Assembly (NCBI RefSeq): GCF_900156075.1
Contig: NZ_FTMM01000021.1
Coordinates: 1 to 54,254 of the forward strand
Source of the DNA: Chryseobacterium sp. RU37D
GTDB taxonomy: Bacteria; Bacteroidota; Bacteroidia; Flavobacteriales; Weeksellaceae
DNA: 54,254 bases
Reading direction: 5' to 3'
The notes under the pieces are model-generated. The model ran no database searches. It was not told where the DNA came from and was given only the letters and a program-made list of their open reading frames with translations. Position 1 is the stretch's first letter. Each line of letters begins with the position of its first letter. Below, piece by piece: positions 43,265-51,283 of the stretch. The position numbers and the translations under genes were made by a program.

Positions 43265-43302
43265 GAAAAGAGGCTGCCTGAAAGGGAACAGTCTCTTTTC
43301 GA
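43265..43302 (+). terminator. Terminator of the efflux operon
   Basis: GAAAAGAGGCTG (43265-43276) pairs with CAGTCTCTTTTC (43289-43300) with one wobble or mismatch and a 12-base loop. The T-run is weak, but its place after the operon supports the call. Confidence 0.55.
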
Positions 43303-43329
43303 TTATAATAACTGAGAATTTTTCAAATA

Positions 43330-43390
43330 AAAAAAGGTAGTGTCTCATTAACTGTGTAGGTTAAAAAGTTAGCGAGATACTACCTTTTTT
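43330..43390. repeat. 17-bp inverted repeat with T/A runs (terminator or MITE remnant)
   Basis: AAAAAAGGTAGTGTCTC (43330-43346) and GAGATACTACCTTTTTT (43374-43390) pair with one wobble. A second inner stem (TAACT/AGTTA) extends it. The A and T runs at the ends allow termination in both directions. It lies between the converging efflux operon and repeat-protein gene. Confidence 0.6.
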
Positions 43391-43427
43391 AATACAAAGA
43401 GTTCCTGACTAATTCATTCTAGTCTCT

Positions 43428-45284
43428 TTATAGAATTACCCAAGCTGAACCTGTACTTTGTACCATAATACCTTTATGTAAGTCGGAATTATCCAACTCA
43501 TAATAAGATAAATTACTTCCATTTATTCTAAAAGTACCTGAAATATTAATGTTTCCTGAAGTATCATTGATGATATGATAGATACGTCCCCTATTACTAG
43601 AAGTAGGATCCGGCAAAGAGATGCTTGCCGTAGCCAACACAGTATAATCATCGTCGGCTATAGTGCCAGAATTGAGTGTACGGATGTTAGCAGCAACTGA
43701 ACCTGCTATTTCCAATGTACTATTGGGTGTTGTAGATGTTGGCACATTACCTATAATGGCTTTGTTTTTTATATGTACGGCGTCTTCTAATACATTGAGC
43801 CAAGACGAATTGCCTAAATTATCCGTACAATAAAGAGCCGCACCAAATCCTGAATTGGCAATCACTTCTATATGTCGAGTATTGTCTCCATTATTTACGA
43901 CCATACTCATCCCTTCTTCTGGATTCATATTAAACATATCATTTCCAAAATTATCAGGGCTAGTATCTTGTATGAAGAAATTAATACTGTCATAACTGGT
44001 GTTGTCTTGTAAAAGGGTTACTTTATTCGTACCATAATTTCCTCCTATGGTAAGTCTTCCTATAGGTGAATTGGTATTGATACCCACTAACCCTGTTTGT
44101 CCTACATTGGCATTGAATATATCGTTGGTATTTCCGTCACTGGTAATTTTGAACGATTCACTTGATCCATTATTTAAAGCAAATAAACTTTTCCCAGCCA
44201 CTTCTAAACCATTTCCATTACTCGCATTGAGATAAAAATATGGAGTGGTCCAGTTCATAGCACTGTTATTAAAGTTGAGAGAACTATTGCCATTTTGTAT
44301 ATTAAAACCTTCTTCCGGATTGGCAAATACCCTGAGATCTGCATTAAACTCACCCTTGTCTAGGAACATATTGAAGCCTCCAATAAGTGTAGGATTACTA
44401 GGATAAGCTCCAAATTGCATGTAACTATTGCCTGAAGGATTATATACCTGAAAGTTGGAAAAGTTAGCATTGTTTGTTCCTTTCACTAATACATCCCCAC
44501 CTACTTGTAGTTGCGCTGCAGGCTCTGAAGTTCCTGTATTGATGCCTATATAGCCTGTGTTTTGATTGATGCGAATCTTTGCACCATATTGTCCAGAACC
44601 ATTGGTTACAAAACCATACGAAAAGGTGGGATTGTTGGTACCATTACCCACGGGATCAGTTCCAGCAATTAGATTATCACCTTCATACATACCAAATTCT
44701 TGGTCTTGTATACCCTGCCTCAAGTTGGCTTTACCAAAGTCAGTAGCATTTCCTCCAAAGTATATACCCCCACGTACGTCTAGTTTCTCTACAGGGTTAT
44801 TTGCTGTACCTATGGCTATATTACCATTATCCTTGATGCTAAATTCTGTACCAGAAGGTCTTGTTGTGTTTCCGTCTGATAAAGTCCCTAGTGTAACTTG
44901 TGCATTAGTATTGTCATTTACAAAAGCATCATTAGTAGTATCAACCGAAGGAATTGCTGGAGTAAGTGCTTTCCAGATGCTATTGGCTGCATCATAGTAA
45001 TAGTACCCTGGGGCAGTAATATTGATGGTCTTGGAAGATGGTGTGGAATCGGCTTCTGTGGCGTAGAGTAATGCACTGTTTTGGTCGATACCCATTTGTG
45101 AATCCATCAATCGTATTTCATAGCCTTTTAGTCTAGGTATTAGCATACCTTCTGCGGTAGTACCATTACTATTCTTGGCTGATATATCTAGAGTAGTTTT
45201 AGGTGTAGCAGTGTTGATGCCTATTTGAGCCTTTGCTATTGATAGCACGAGAAAAAACACGAAAAAAATAATAGATTTGTTCAT
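43428..45284 (-). CDS. Secreted repeat protein ('GIN..P' type)
   Basis: A 618-residue exported protein with a signal peptide (residues 1-19, ending IAKAQ) and repeated modules with the pattern GIGT/GINT..P...L.I.G (IGINTATPKTTLDI near residue 22, IAIGTANNPVEKLDVRG, YIGINTGTSEPAAQLQVGG, GLVGINTNSPIGRLTIGG, and others). Such modules occur in fibre-like surface proteins of Chryseobacterium and in phage tail fibres. The C-terminal ~100 residues form a separate head-like unit (GRIYHIINDTSGNINISG). I see no T9SS sorting domain. A member of the same family begins at 53681. The function is unknown; adhesion is a guess. Confidence 0.75.
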   Translation of the reverse strand: MNKSIIFFVFFLVLSIAKAQIGINTATPKTTLDISAKNSNGTTAEGMLIPRLKGYEIRLMDSQMGIDQNSALLYATEADSTPSSKTINITAPGYYYYDAANSIWKALTPAIPSVDTTNDAFVNDNTNAQVTLGTLSDGNTTRPSGTEFSIKDNGNIAIGTANNPVEKLDVRGGIYFGGNATDFGKANLRQGIQDQEFGMYEGDNLIAGTDPVGNGTNNPTFSYGFVTNGSGQYGAKIRINQNTGYIGINTGTSEPAAQLQVGGDVLVKGTNNANFSNFQVYNPSGNSYMQFGAYPSNPTLIGGFNMFLDKGEFNADLRVFANPEEGFNIQNGNSSLNFNNSAMNWTTPYFYLNASNGNGLEVAGKSLFALNNGSSESFKITSDGNTNDIFNANVGQTGLVGINTNSPIGRLTIGGNYGTNKVTLLQDNTSYDSINFFIQDTSPDNFGNDMFNMNPEEGMSMVVNNGDNTRHIEVIANSGFGAALYCTDNLGNSSWLNVLEDAVHIKNKAIIGNVPTSTTPNSTLEIAGSVAANIRTLNSGTIADDDYTVLATASISLPDPTSSNRGRIYHIINDTSGNINISGTFRINGSNLSYYELDNSDLHKGIMVQSTGSAWVIL

Positions 45285-45798
45285 AGAAATTAGTTTTGAC
45301 TATAAATCTATTATAATTTTATCACAAAACCAAGCTTAAACTATAATTTAAGCTAACAATTATATGAGTTTCTAAATAACGTAAAAAATAAATTTCCTTC
45401 TTACGTTGGGGATTTGCAATTCTTTTATTGGAAATCGCAACAGACTATGGAGGTTCTAATGCAATGATGAATGATATTGAATTGAAAGAGTTGAAAATTA
45501 AGCGCAGAAGCAAACATCCTTAAAAGCAAATACAAAGGTAGGTGATTTCCTTAACAATCTTATTAAAAAACCACTAATTTGAAAGGCCCGGAGCGGGTTT
45601 GTGTCTTTCTATTTTTCAAGATGAATAAAAGCCGGATTATTGATTTATTCGGAGGTTTGTGATCAATTAAAAATGGCCTTCTTGGAAAGTTTATTTTATG
45701 TATGTATTTTATTTGTAAAATTAGCCTATTTTATGCCTATTTTGTTTCGATAAACTATGAAAATTTTCAATATTTTTCAAAAGAAGAAACTATTAGAA

Positions 45799-45823
45799 TA
45801 AAAAAGTACTGAAAATCAGTACC
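45799..45823 (-). terminator. Terminator of the tRNA-Ser locus
   Basis: GTACTG pairs with CAGTAC around a 5-base loop. On the minus strand it is followed by TTTTTTATTC. It sits 9 bases past the 3' end of the tRNA-Ser fragment, as expected for the original tRNA gene end. Confidence 0.7.
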
Positions 45824-45831
45824 TTAATATG

Positions 45832-45885
45832 CAGAAAGGAAGGGATTCGAACCCTCGATACAGTTACCCGTATACTACCTTTCCA
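45832..45885 (-). other. 3' half of tRNA-Ser(GGA): putative att site
   Basis: On the minus strand the sequence starts at the anticodon (TGGAAAGGTAG), continues through the long variable arm (TATACGGGTAACTGTAT), the T arm (GAGGGTTCGAATCCCTTC) and the acceptor strand CCTTTCT with discriminator G. No 5' half is present: upstream sequence does not pair with it. A 54-nt tRNA 3' end of this kind is the usual direct repeat left by tyrosine-integrase elements. The intact tRNA would be expected at the far end of the island, right of the window. Confidence 0.8.
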
Positions 45886-46072
45886 GGGAAATAAAATGTA
45901 AATATAAGAATCTTATTATCAATATTTTATTATTGTGTTTTAGTTTTTGGTATGTAAATAGTTGGCAAAATATGCGTTTTTTGTGTAAGAAAATGTTTCT
46001 TGCGACGAGTTTTGTCGTGTTACGGAGTGATATTTGTGGAAAATTAAAAAAGTAGATTAAAAATAGATTTAA

Positions 46073-46080
46073 TATCTTTG
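46073..46080 (+). promoter_or_regulatory. -7 element for the Panacea gene
   Basis: TATCTTTG fits TAnnTTTG, 52 bases before the ATG at 46133. No well-placed -33 element is seen. Confidence 0.4.
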
Positions 46081-46132
46081 CAAACTTTTTTTTCAAAAAA
46101 AATTGTAACTTACAACCATAAAAAATACAAAA

Positions 46133-46591
46133 ATGTACACCTGCTTTGATATTGCAAAACAATTTTTAAAGTTAGCTAGAGAAGATGGGGAGGTTGTTGA
46201 ACCTATGAAACTTCTTAAATTAACATACATTGCACATGGATGGTATCTTGGATTTTTTGATAAACCTTTAATTAAAAATACTGTACAAGCATGGAAATAT
46301 GGTCCGGTAATACCGGAACTATATCATGTTATTAAAAGGTTTGGATTTGGTAATGTTGAAATCGAAATTATAGATTTATATTCGGAAAATAAATTATCAA
46401 ATACTGATAAATCATTTATAAAAACTATTTGGAATACATATAAAGGATTTACAGGCCTTCAGCTTTCCACAAAAACTCATATGAAAAATACACCGTGGGA
46501 TGAAGCATATGATCCTAAAATTTATCATAAAACAATTAGCAATGAACTGATCAAAGAACATTACAAAAAACTAATTGATGAACGTAGATAA
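46133..46591 (+). CDS. Panacea-domain (DUF4065) protein, putative antitoxin
   Basis: A 152-residue protein matching the Panacea (SocA-like, DUF4065) domain: IAKQFLKLAREDGEVVEPMKLLKLTYIAHGW near the start, the conserved AWKYGPVIPELYHVIKRFG, and the late LSTKTHMKNTPWDEAY (typical: LS..TH....PW). Panacea proteins are known antitoxins that neutralise many unrelated toxins and are common in phages and islands. The gene overlaps by 14 bases with the next, which codes for a two-TM protein, so the two are translationally coupled. Confidence 0.88.
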   Translation: MYTCFDIAKQFLKLAREDGEVVEPMKLLKLTYIAHGWYLGFFDKPLIKNTVQAWKYGPVIPELYHVIKRFGFGNVEIEIIDLYSENKLSNTDKSFIKTIWNTYKGFTGLQLSTKTHMKNTPWDEAYDPKIYHKTISNELIKEHYKKLIDERR

Positions 46592-47162
46592 TATATCTCC
46601 AAATAACAAGGATGACCCAAATCATGATCAAGTAAATGAATTCTTTGATGATTTCAATGTTGCAGAGGAAGAGCAAGAAGAATTAAGCATTACTGAAGAA
46701 TCCGGAGAAATTGTTTTAGAGGAATTAGCCGAAAGTGCAAGTTCTTTGCAGGATTTTAAGAACTTTCAGAAACACGAAGAATTTAGGTTGAAGGTTTTAG
46801 AATTCAAGCTAAGAAAGAAAACTCAACTAAAAGAAAGTCATTCTAAATTTAAAGATAAGAAGAATGAGCGTAGATTACGAAAAGAAAATGCTAAAAAAGC
46901 TTTTTGGTTTTCAAGTATCTGGGCTGTATTTATTGCTTTTTTTATTCTATTACATGGTTTTAAAGAAATAAAGGTACCTATGTTTCTTAGTATTATTGAG
47001 ATAAAGTTTAGTATAACCGAAACGGAATTCATGTTTGTATGTGGAACTTTAACAGCATCAATATTAATTTTCTACCTAACTGTAATAAAAAATTTGTTTC
47101 CAAATAAGCTTGAAGAAAAATCATCTTCTAAAAATACAGAAAATCAATCCTCCCCCAATTAG
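46578..47162 (+). CDS. Two-TM protein, putative toxin partner of the Panacea gene
   Basis: The first ATG is at 46578 (a TTG at 46575 would add one residue), giving 194 residues. The N-terminal 60 residues are acidic, residues 60-108 form a very charged, basic helix (EFKLRKKTQLKESHSKFKDK), and two transmembrane helices follow at about 109-128 (AFWFSSIWAVFIAFFILLHG) and 151-170 (FMFVCGTLTASILIFYLTVI), with a polar tail. Membrane-acting effectors with two helices at the C-terminus are known in toxin and defence systems, but I do not recognise the family. Overlap with a Panacea gene makes it the natural toxin candidate. Confidence 0.65.
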   Translation: MNVDNISPNNKDDPNHDQVNEFFDDFNVAEEEQEELSITEESGEIVLEELAESASSLQDFKNFQKHEEFRLKVLEFKLRKKTQLKESHSKFKDKKNERRLRKENAKKAFWFSSIWAVFIAFFILLHGFKEIKVPMFLSIIEIKFSITETEFMFVCGTLTASILIFYLTVIKNLFPNKLEEKSSSKNTENQSSPN

Positions 47163-47183
47163 GAGGATTGATTGTCATTTTTT
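47143..47183 (+). terminator. Terminator of the Panacea pair
   Basis: ATCAATCCTCC (47143-47153) pairs perfectly with GGAGGATTGAT (47162-47172), followed by a T-rich run (TGTCATTTTTTT). It overlaps the last codons of the two-TM gene. Confidence 0.75.
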
Positions 47184-47403
47184 TACGTTAAGTTTTGAAA
47201 TTATGGTCTTTATTTTGCATTATAGAAAATATAGTTTTAATTGATATATTTTAAGTTGCATTATTTGATATTAAGTTATTTTATTTACTTTTGTTGAAAA
47301 AATACAGTTGCAAGTTTTGTATTTATTTATGAGTTTTAATCCAAAATTTGATTAACTTTTTGTAACTTGTATAAAAATATTCATATATAAAAAGAAAAAC
47401 ATC

Positions 47404-47739
47404 ATGGAATTTAAAGAAGCAACAATCGAAATTCATCGGAAAGCAGGATTGTTAAAATCTGTTTCTGTAGCCATGCCTACATGGGATAAAGATGAAAATG
47501 ATGGTTCTATTTCTGTAAATATTCCGCTTTTCGGTTTAAAGGCTTTTGTGTTTGATGATATGGATCAGGATGTAGTTGTTAATGACGTAATAAAGTCATT
47601 TTGCATAAGTGCGGAAAAGTTTGGAACAGGATTAGAATCTGAACTAAGTGTACTTGGATGGGAATATTGTGAAGAAAATGAAAACAAAATCACAATGTCT
47701 TATCTTGTTCATAGCAAGGATTTTGTTATATTACAATAA
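47404..47739 (+). CDS. Hypothetical protein, HicB-like layout, 111 residues
   Basis: A soluble, acidic protein. The order IEIHRKAGLLKSVSVAMPTWDK, SISVNIPLFGLKAFVFDDMD, VVVNDVIKSFCISAEKFGTG resembles the short strand-strand-helix unit of HicB-type antitoxins (an RNase H-like fold), but the resemblance is only in layout. It lies 34 bases before the next small gene, on the same strand, and may form a three-gene cassette with it. Function unknown. Confidence 0.6.
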   Translation: MEFKEATIEIHRKAGLLKSVSVAMPTWDKDENDGSISVNIPLFGLKAFVFDDMDQDVVVNDVIKSFCISAEKFGTGLESELSVLGWEYCEENENKITMSYLVHSKDFVILQ

Positions 47740-47773
47740 TGTGATATTTTTGCAAAAAAAATACATTACAAAT

Positions 47774-47965
47774 ATGAAAACAATAACTCCAAAAAATGCA
47801 TTAAATGAAAGGATGCTATATTTAATCGATAGCAATCATTTTGCCTTGAAGGTTGACAACAATCCTAGTAGAGATAAAATTGAAAGGATAAAGCAATCAA
47901 TCATTAGAAAGCAACAATTGTTTGAGAGAACAATTCAACATTACAAAAAAGAAAGATCTTTGTAA
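47774..47965 (+). CDS. Small helical protein, 63 residues
   Basis: The frame is open from 47648, but the ATG at 47774 fits the spacing after the preceding stop and gives 63 residues. The second half is a basic amphipathic helix (SRDKIERIKQSIIRKQQLFE). The stop overlaps the next start (TAATG), so the two are coupled. No family recognised. Confidence 0.55.
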   Translation: MKTITPKNALNERMLYLIDSNHFALKVDNNPSRDKIERIKQSIIRKQQLFERTIQHYKKERSL

Positions 47966-48357
47966 TGCAAAAAGTTAGTAAAGATCTGGTATACGGAATA
48001 CATGTCTATACATTACCAACTAAGAATAAAATCCCTTATCAGTTAACATTCGAGAGGGATTTATTTTTTGATAGAATTAATGTTAACCTCTTACCTCTAA
48101 TTGATCCTGAGAAAAACCATTGCCTTGACCTGAGAGAATTGGTTTGTAATAGTTTTGTTGATTATTTCAAAAATAATAGCAGCGAAACGGTTTATTTTGA
48201 AGTCGATTTAACGACCAGGTCGGGATTATTAAAGATGATAAAATTTTTAAAATGGTTTATACCATATAAAGAAGAATATGTTATTTCTTTTGAGCAAACT
48301 ATTACTAAAGGAATATCTTATATGGAAGTTTATATAAAAATGAAATCTCAAAATTGA
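47965..48357 (+). CDS. DUF6169-like protein, 130 residues
   Basis: A soluble protein with the order YTLPTKNKIPYQLTFERDLFF, a region of alternating strands, FVDYFKNNSSETVYFEVDL, and LLKMIKFLKWFIPYKEEYV. This is close in layout to the Bacteroidota family DUF6169 (function unknown), a moderate match by eye. It starts at TAATG after the 63-residue gene and ends before a bidirectional terminator, so it closes the cassette of 47404-48357. Confidence 0.55.
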   Translation: MQKVSKDLVYGIHVYTLPTKNKIPYQLTFERDLFFDRINVNLLPLIDPEKNHCLDLRELVCNSFVDYFKNNSSETVYFEVDLTTRSGLLKMIKFLKWFIPYKEEYVISFEQTITKGISYMEVYIKMKSQN

Positions 48358-48390
48358 TATTAGTACTATAACAAATATTTATGTTTTCTT

Positions 48391-48415
48391 ATCCCCCTAG
48401 TTGGGGGATTTTTTA
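48391..48415 (+). terminator. Terminator of the small-protein cassette
   Basis: ATCCCCC pairs with GGGGGAT around TAGTT and is followed by TTTTTTATT. It lies directly next to the 3' end of the converging repressor-like gene. Confidence 0.8.
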
Positions 48416-48835
48416 TTATCTGCTACGTCTTTTAGCTTTCCCGCTTCGTCTGTGTTCGACAACATTAAAGAGGTATGTTATTTCTCCGAGATTGAGTATA
48501 AAATCAGCATGATCTGCATTGAGAGAGTGGCAAGTAATTTCCCCGGTTTCTACGTTATGATCTGTAATTTCTTTTAGCATGATCCCCTTTGTTCCGTGCG
48601 CAATGACAAAATCCCACTCTTTATAATGTAATTTATATTGCCATAGATCTCGTTTGACTTCACGGCATATCACGATGTCCCCGGCAAAGTATTCCGGCTC
48701 CATGCTGTCCCCGTCAACTTCAAACGCCAGATAATTGCCTTTGTGTTCTTTATCGGCTTCAACAAGAACCGTAGGCATATCTTTGAGGTATTCCTCGGAA
48801 TAATAGCTGTATGCAAATTGGCATATAAAATACAT
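48416..48835 (-). CDS. S24/LexA-like peptidase domain, repressor lacking its HTH
   Basis: A 139-residue protein with only the C-terminal peptidase domain of CI/LexA-type repressors. The serine is S44 in VDGDSMEPEYFAGD; the general-base lysine is probably K88 in GIMLKEI. The N-terminal DNA-binding domain is missing: homology begins about at AYSYYSEEYLKD, and an in-frame stop lies four codons before the ATG. It is head-to-head with the 5'-truncated terminase gene, consistent with a deletion joining two phage genes. Without a DNA-binding part it cannot act as a normal repressor. Confidence 0.8.
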   Translation of the reverse strand: MYFICQFAYSYYSEEYLKDMPTVLVEADKEHKGNYLAFEVDGDSMEPEYFAGDIVICREVKRDLWQYKLHYKEWDFVIAHGTKGIMLKEITDHNVETGEITCHSLNADHADFILNLGEITYLFNVVEHRRSGKAKRRSR

Positions 48836-50321
48836 ATGTGATAAGCTTCAGCAGAAAGTTTTTTCTCTTTTAAAAGTACAAGCCTTTGAAGAGCTTTTAT
48901 ATTCTAACATTCCAGATCTTGAAAGAATTAAAGAAAGAATCCCGGAAGATATAATAAACGAAGTTTTATCACAAAAAGAGAATACACCCTTTAACGAACT
49001 TTTGGACTCGGAAGGCTTTATTAAAACTAAATATGAAGAGCTTCTATTCGAATGCCGACATATCAATTTAAATATTTCGCCCGGAACTACAAAATCAACA
49101 ATTATATCGAGAATGTTTTCCGCTTGGTGTTTTGTGATAGATCCTACCCTTTTTATCTTGGTAACTACCAGAGCATCAAAGAATGCTGAAGCTTTTGCAG
49201 ACAAGACCAATGATATACTACGTTCAGAATCTTTCATTAAAATATACGGAAATATTTTAGCAAAAGACAGTACCAGAACTGTTATAAAAACAAATAAAGG
49301 AGGCCAAAGACATACTTATACAACCCTGTCAAAGGAAAACACGGGAAAGCACTTTAATATTATCATATTCGACGATATACAGGCATTCACTGATTTGGTA
49401 AACTTGGGAGAGTTAAAAGCTACAAACTCAGGAATAGATGCGTATTTAACGCGTGTAAAATCAAAAACATCTTACATACTTATCAACTGTATGCAACGTT
49501 TAGGGATGGCAGATGCTACCGATTACCTATTTCACGGAAAGTATTATGAAGAACCTAAATTCTCGGAGAATCAATATGAAGATATTATACTCCCCGCTCA
49601 GCTCACTGAAGATGTAAGACCAAAAGAGCTTGCAGAATTCTATGTAAATGATCTTTTTGATCCAATTAGAATGAGTTCAGCAGTTTTAGTAAATGAAAAA
49701 AGAAAAGCTGGAAATAAATTTGATCCTCAGTTTCTGCAAAAGGCGGTCGCATCACAAGATGAGATAATGTACTATGATGGCGTTACAATGACAAGTGAGT
49801 TAAATGATAACTACGAAGCTACTTTCTCATTTACTGACCTTAAAGACACGGGTGAGGATTCTTACGCCTCTTTGATTTTAGGAATAAAACAAGGTAAAGC
49901 ATATGTTATTGATGTAGTGTACAACAAAAATAGCTTACATGATAACGAAAGTAAATTGGTCCAAAAAACAAAAGATTACAAAACTTCTCAAAACTACGTA
50001 GAAAGCAATAGCAATCAATCATACATCGACAATGATTTAACCTATAAAATCTTTAACTTAAAACCTCGTTATCAGTCAAATAATAAGCTGGAAAGAATAA
50101 AATCAGTAAGGCACATATTTAAGTTTCTGCATTGGTTTGAGAACCACCCGAACCCAGAGTATCAGGAAGCGATAGCGCATATTAAACAGTTTCCATTTTC
50201 CCCGCACAAAAATTATGACGATGGTATTGAGGACGTTGCGACATACGCATTAGACTTTTTACAAGGGCATTACCCTTTTATTGTCACAGATGTAAGTTTT
50301 AATGTTGGAAATAAAAATTAA
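48807..50321 (+). CDS. Phage terminase large subunit, 5'-truncated
   Basis: The frame is open from 48807 without an ATG before the core domain; the first near-cognate start is TTG at 49002 (439 residues). Upstream of it the translation still looks like terminase (ANWHIKYICDKLQQKVFSLL), so the true N-terminus has been lost. The ATPase carries a Walker-A-like SPGTTKST and Walker B NIIIFDD. The nuclease domain shows FTDLKDTGEDSYAS, then NYVESN and DDGIEDVA, the acidic residues expected of a metal-dependent nuclease. It packages phage DNA into capsids in intact phages; here no other head genes follow. Confidence 0.8.
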   Translation: MYANWHIKYICDKLQQKVFSLLKVQAFEELLYSNIPDLERIKERIPEDIINEVLSQKENTPFNELLDSEGFIKTKYEELLFECRHINLNISPGTTKSTIISRMFSAWCFVIDPTLFILVTTRASKNAEAFADKTNDILRSESFIKIYGNILAKDSTRTVIKTNKGGQRHTYTTLSKENTGKHFNIIIFDDIQAFTDLVNLGELKATNSGIDAYLTRVKSKTSYILINCMQRLGMADATDYLFHGKYYEEPKFSENQYEDIILPAQLTEDVRPKELAEFYVNDLFDPIRMSSAVLVNEKRKAGNKFDPQFLQKAVASQDEIMYYDGVTMTSELNDNYEATFSFTDLKDTGEDSYASLILGIKQGKAYVIDVVYNKNSLHDNESKLVQKTKDYKTSQNYVESNSNQSYIDNDLTYKIFNLKPRYQSNNKLERIKSVRHIFKFLHWFENHPNPEYQEAIAHIKQFPFSPHKNYDDGIEDVATYALDFLQGHYPFIVTDVSFNVGNKN

Positions 50322-50324
50322 AAA

Positions 50325-50885
50325 ATGAAGAATGAAAAGAATTTGGAAGGTAGAGAACCAGACGGGAAATTCGCAGAAGGTAATCCATTTGGTCGCCCCG
50401 CAAAATATGAAGATGAAAATTCTCTAGCAATAAAACTTTTAGAGTACTTTGAATGGATTCAAGGCGAATATATTATAGAGCGTAAAATCACTAGTAAAAC
50501 AACAGGTAAAGGCAAAGATGCAGTTACAACTACCGAGGATGAACCTGTAAAAATCTGGGTTCGATACCCTGAAAAACCTACCGTTACAGGCGTAGCTATT
50601 TTCTTAGGTTTTGAAAGTCGCCAATCACTTTATGACTATGCTAAAAAAGCCCCGTTTTCTTACGTCGTAAAAAAAGCTTTGCTAATCGTTGAGAATAACT
50701 ACGAAAAAGGATTATGGAGCGACAAGGTCGCAGGTGTTATTTTCGCACTTAAAAATATGGGTTGGGCAGACAAGATAGAATTAGAAGATAAGGGAACTGA
50801 ATCACAAATAGACTACTCCAAACTATCCGATGAAGAACTTGAAACCTTGAAAAATTTAACCGAAAAAGCAAAGAAAAATGATTAA
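50325..50885 (+). CDS. Phage terminase small subunit (DNA-packaging protein)
   Basis: A 186-residue protein that recognises phage DNA for packaging. The core pattern KPTVTGVAIFLGFESRQSLYD, YAKKAPFSYVVKKALLIVE, and GVIFALKNMGWADK matches the gp3-like small-terminase family. The N-terminal PDGKFAEGNPFGRPAKY is also usual. It lies 3 bases after the large subunit, an order reversed from the common one (small before large). It overlaps the next ORF by 8 bases. Confidence 0.82.
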   Translation: MKNEKNLEGREPDGKFAEGNPFGRPAKYEDENSLAIKLLEYFEWIQGEYIIERKITSKTTGKGKDAVTTTEDEPVKIWVRYPEKPTVTGVAIFLGFESRQSLYDYAKKAPFSYVVKKALLIVENNYEKGLWSDKVAGVIFALKNMGWADKIELEDKGTESQIDYSKLSDEELETLKNLTEKAKKND

Positions 50886-51252
50886 ATATTATCATAAGTT
50901 TACAAATTTACAGAATAAAATGAATTCAGTTTTTGCACTAAAGAAGATTATTTTTGAAGATTTAAGTGCATTTACATATGAAGAACTTAAAGAATTTCAT
51001 AATGGTCTGATTAAGAAGCTAAAAAGTTTAAAAGGAGACAAAAAGGTAGATGAGTTTCTAAACGATCTCATCAAAAACCACGAATTTGAAAGGCAGCCGG
51101 ACGGCTTGTATTTATCAATTTTCAAGATCAAAAAAAATGGATTTCTGATTTATCCTGAAGTATGTGATCAATTAAAAAACGGCATGGGTAAGCCGTTGAC
51201 TATGGTAAAGATGTATTTGAAATATAAAAATAGTTGTAGGAAAAAAAATTAA
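50878..51252 (+). CDS. Hypothetical protein, 124 residues
   Basis: Not recognised. A soluble, lysine-rich protein: a helical first half (SAFTYEELKEFHNGLIKKLK) and a short second half (YLSIFKIKKNGFLIYPEV). The 8-base overlap with the small terminase gene shows it belongs to the phage operon. No portal or capsid gene follows; the next gene is a secreted host-type protein, so the phage operon is broken here. Confidence 0.55.
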   Translation: MIKYYHKFTNLQNKMNSVFALKKIIFEDLSAFTYEELKEFHNGLIKKLKSLKGDKKVDEFLNDLIKNHEFERQPDGLYLSIFKIKKNGFLIYPEVCDQLKNGMGKPLTMVKMYLKYKNSCRKKN

Positions 51253-51262
51253 ATTATATTTG
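51234..51262 (+). promoter_or_regulatory. Promoter of the T9SS cargo gene
   Basis: TTG at 51234-51236, an 18-base spacer and TATATTTG at 51255-51262 form a near-ideal promoter, with the predicted start about 15 bases before the ATG. Confidence 0.65.
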
Positions 51263-51283
51263 CATTAAATAACAAAAAAACTT

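Larger units (their letters stand above)
45285..46132. other. 848-bp gap: ORF remnant, terminator and tRNA scar
   Basis: A frame from about 45388 to the stop at 45522 reads ...LLEIATDYGGSNAMMNDIELKELKIKRRSKHP, without a start codon: a 3' gene remnant that I cannot assign. A small GC hairpin (CCCG-GAG-CGGG near 45588) may be its old terminator. The interval 45799-45885 holds the tRNA fragment and its terminator. From 45886 to 46132 I see only a -7 element for the next gene. Confidence 0.5.

Noticed and set aside
45388..45522. Real gene ending in ELKELKIKRRSKHP
   Set aside because: No start codon and an upstream stop leave only about 44 residues; treated as an unassigned remnant.
47648..47773. 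Longer N-terminus (105 residues) for the 63-residue protein
   Set aside because: The extra part overlaps the preceding gene out of frame and looks like its shadow; the ATG at 47774 fits spacing and composition.
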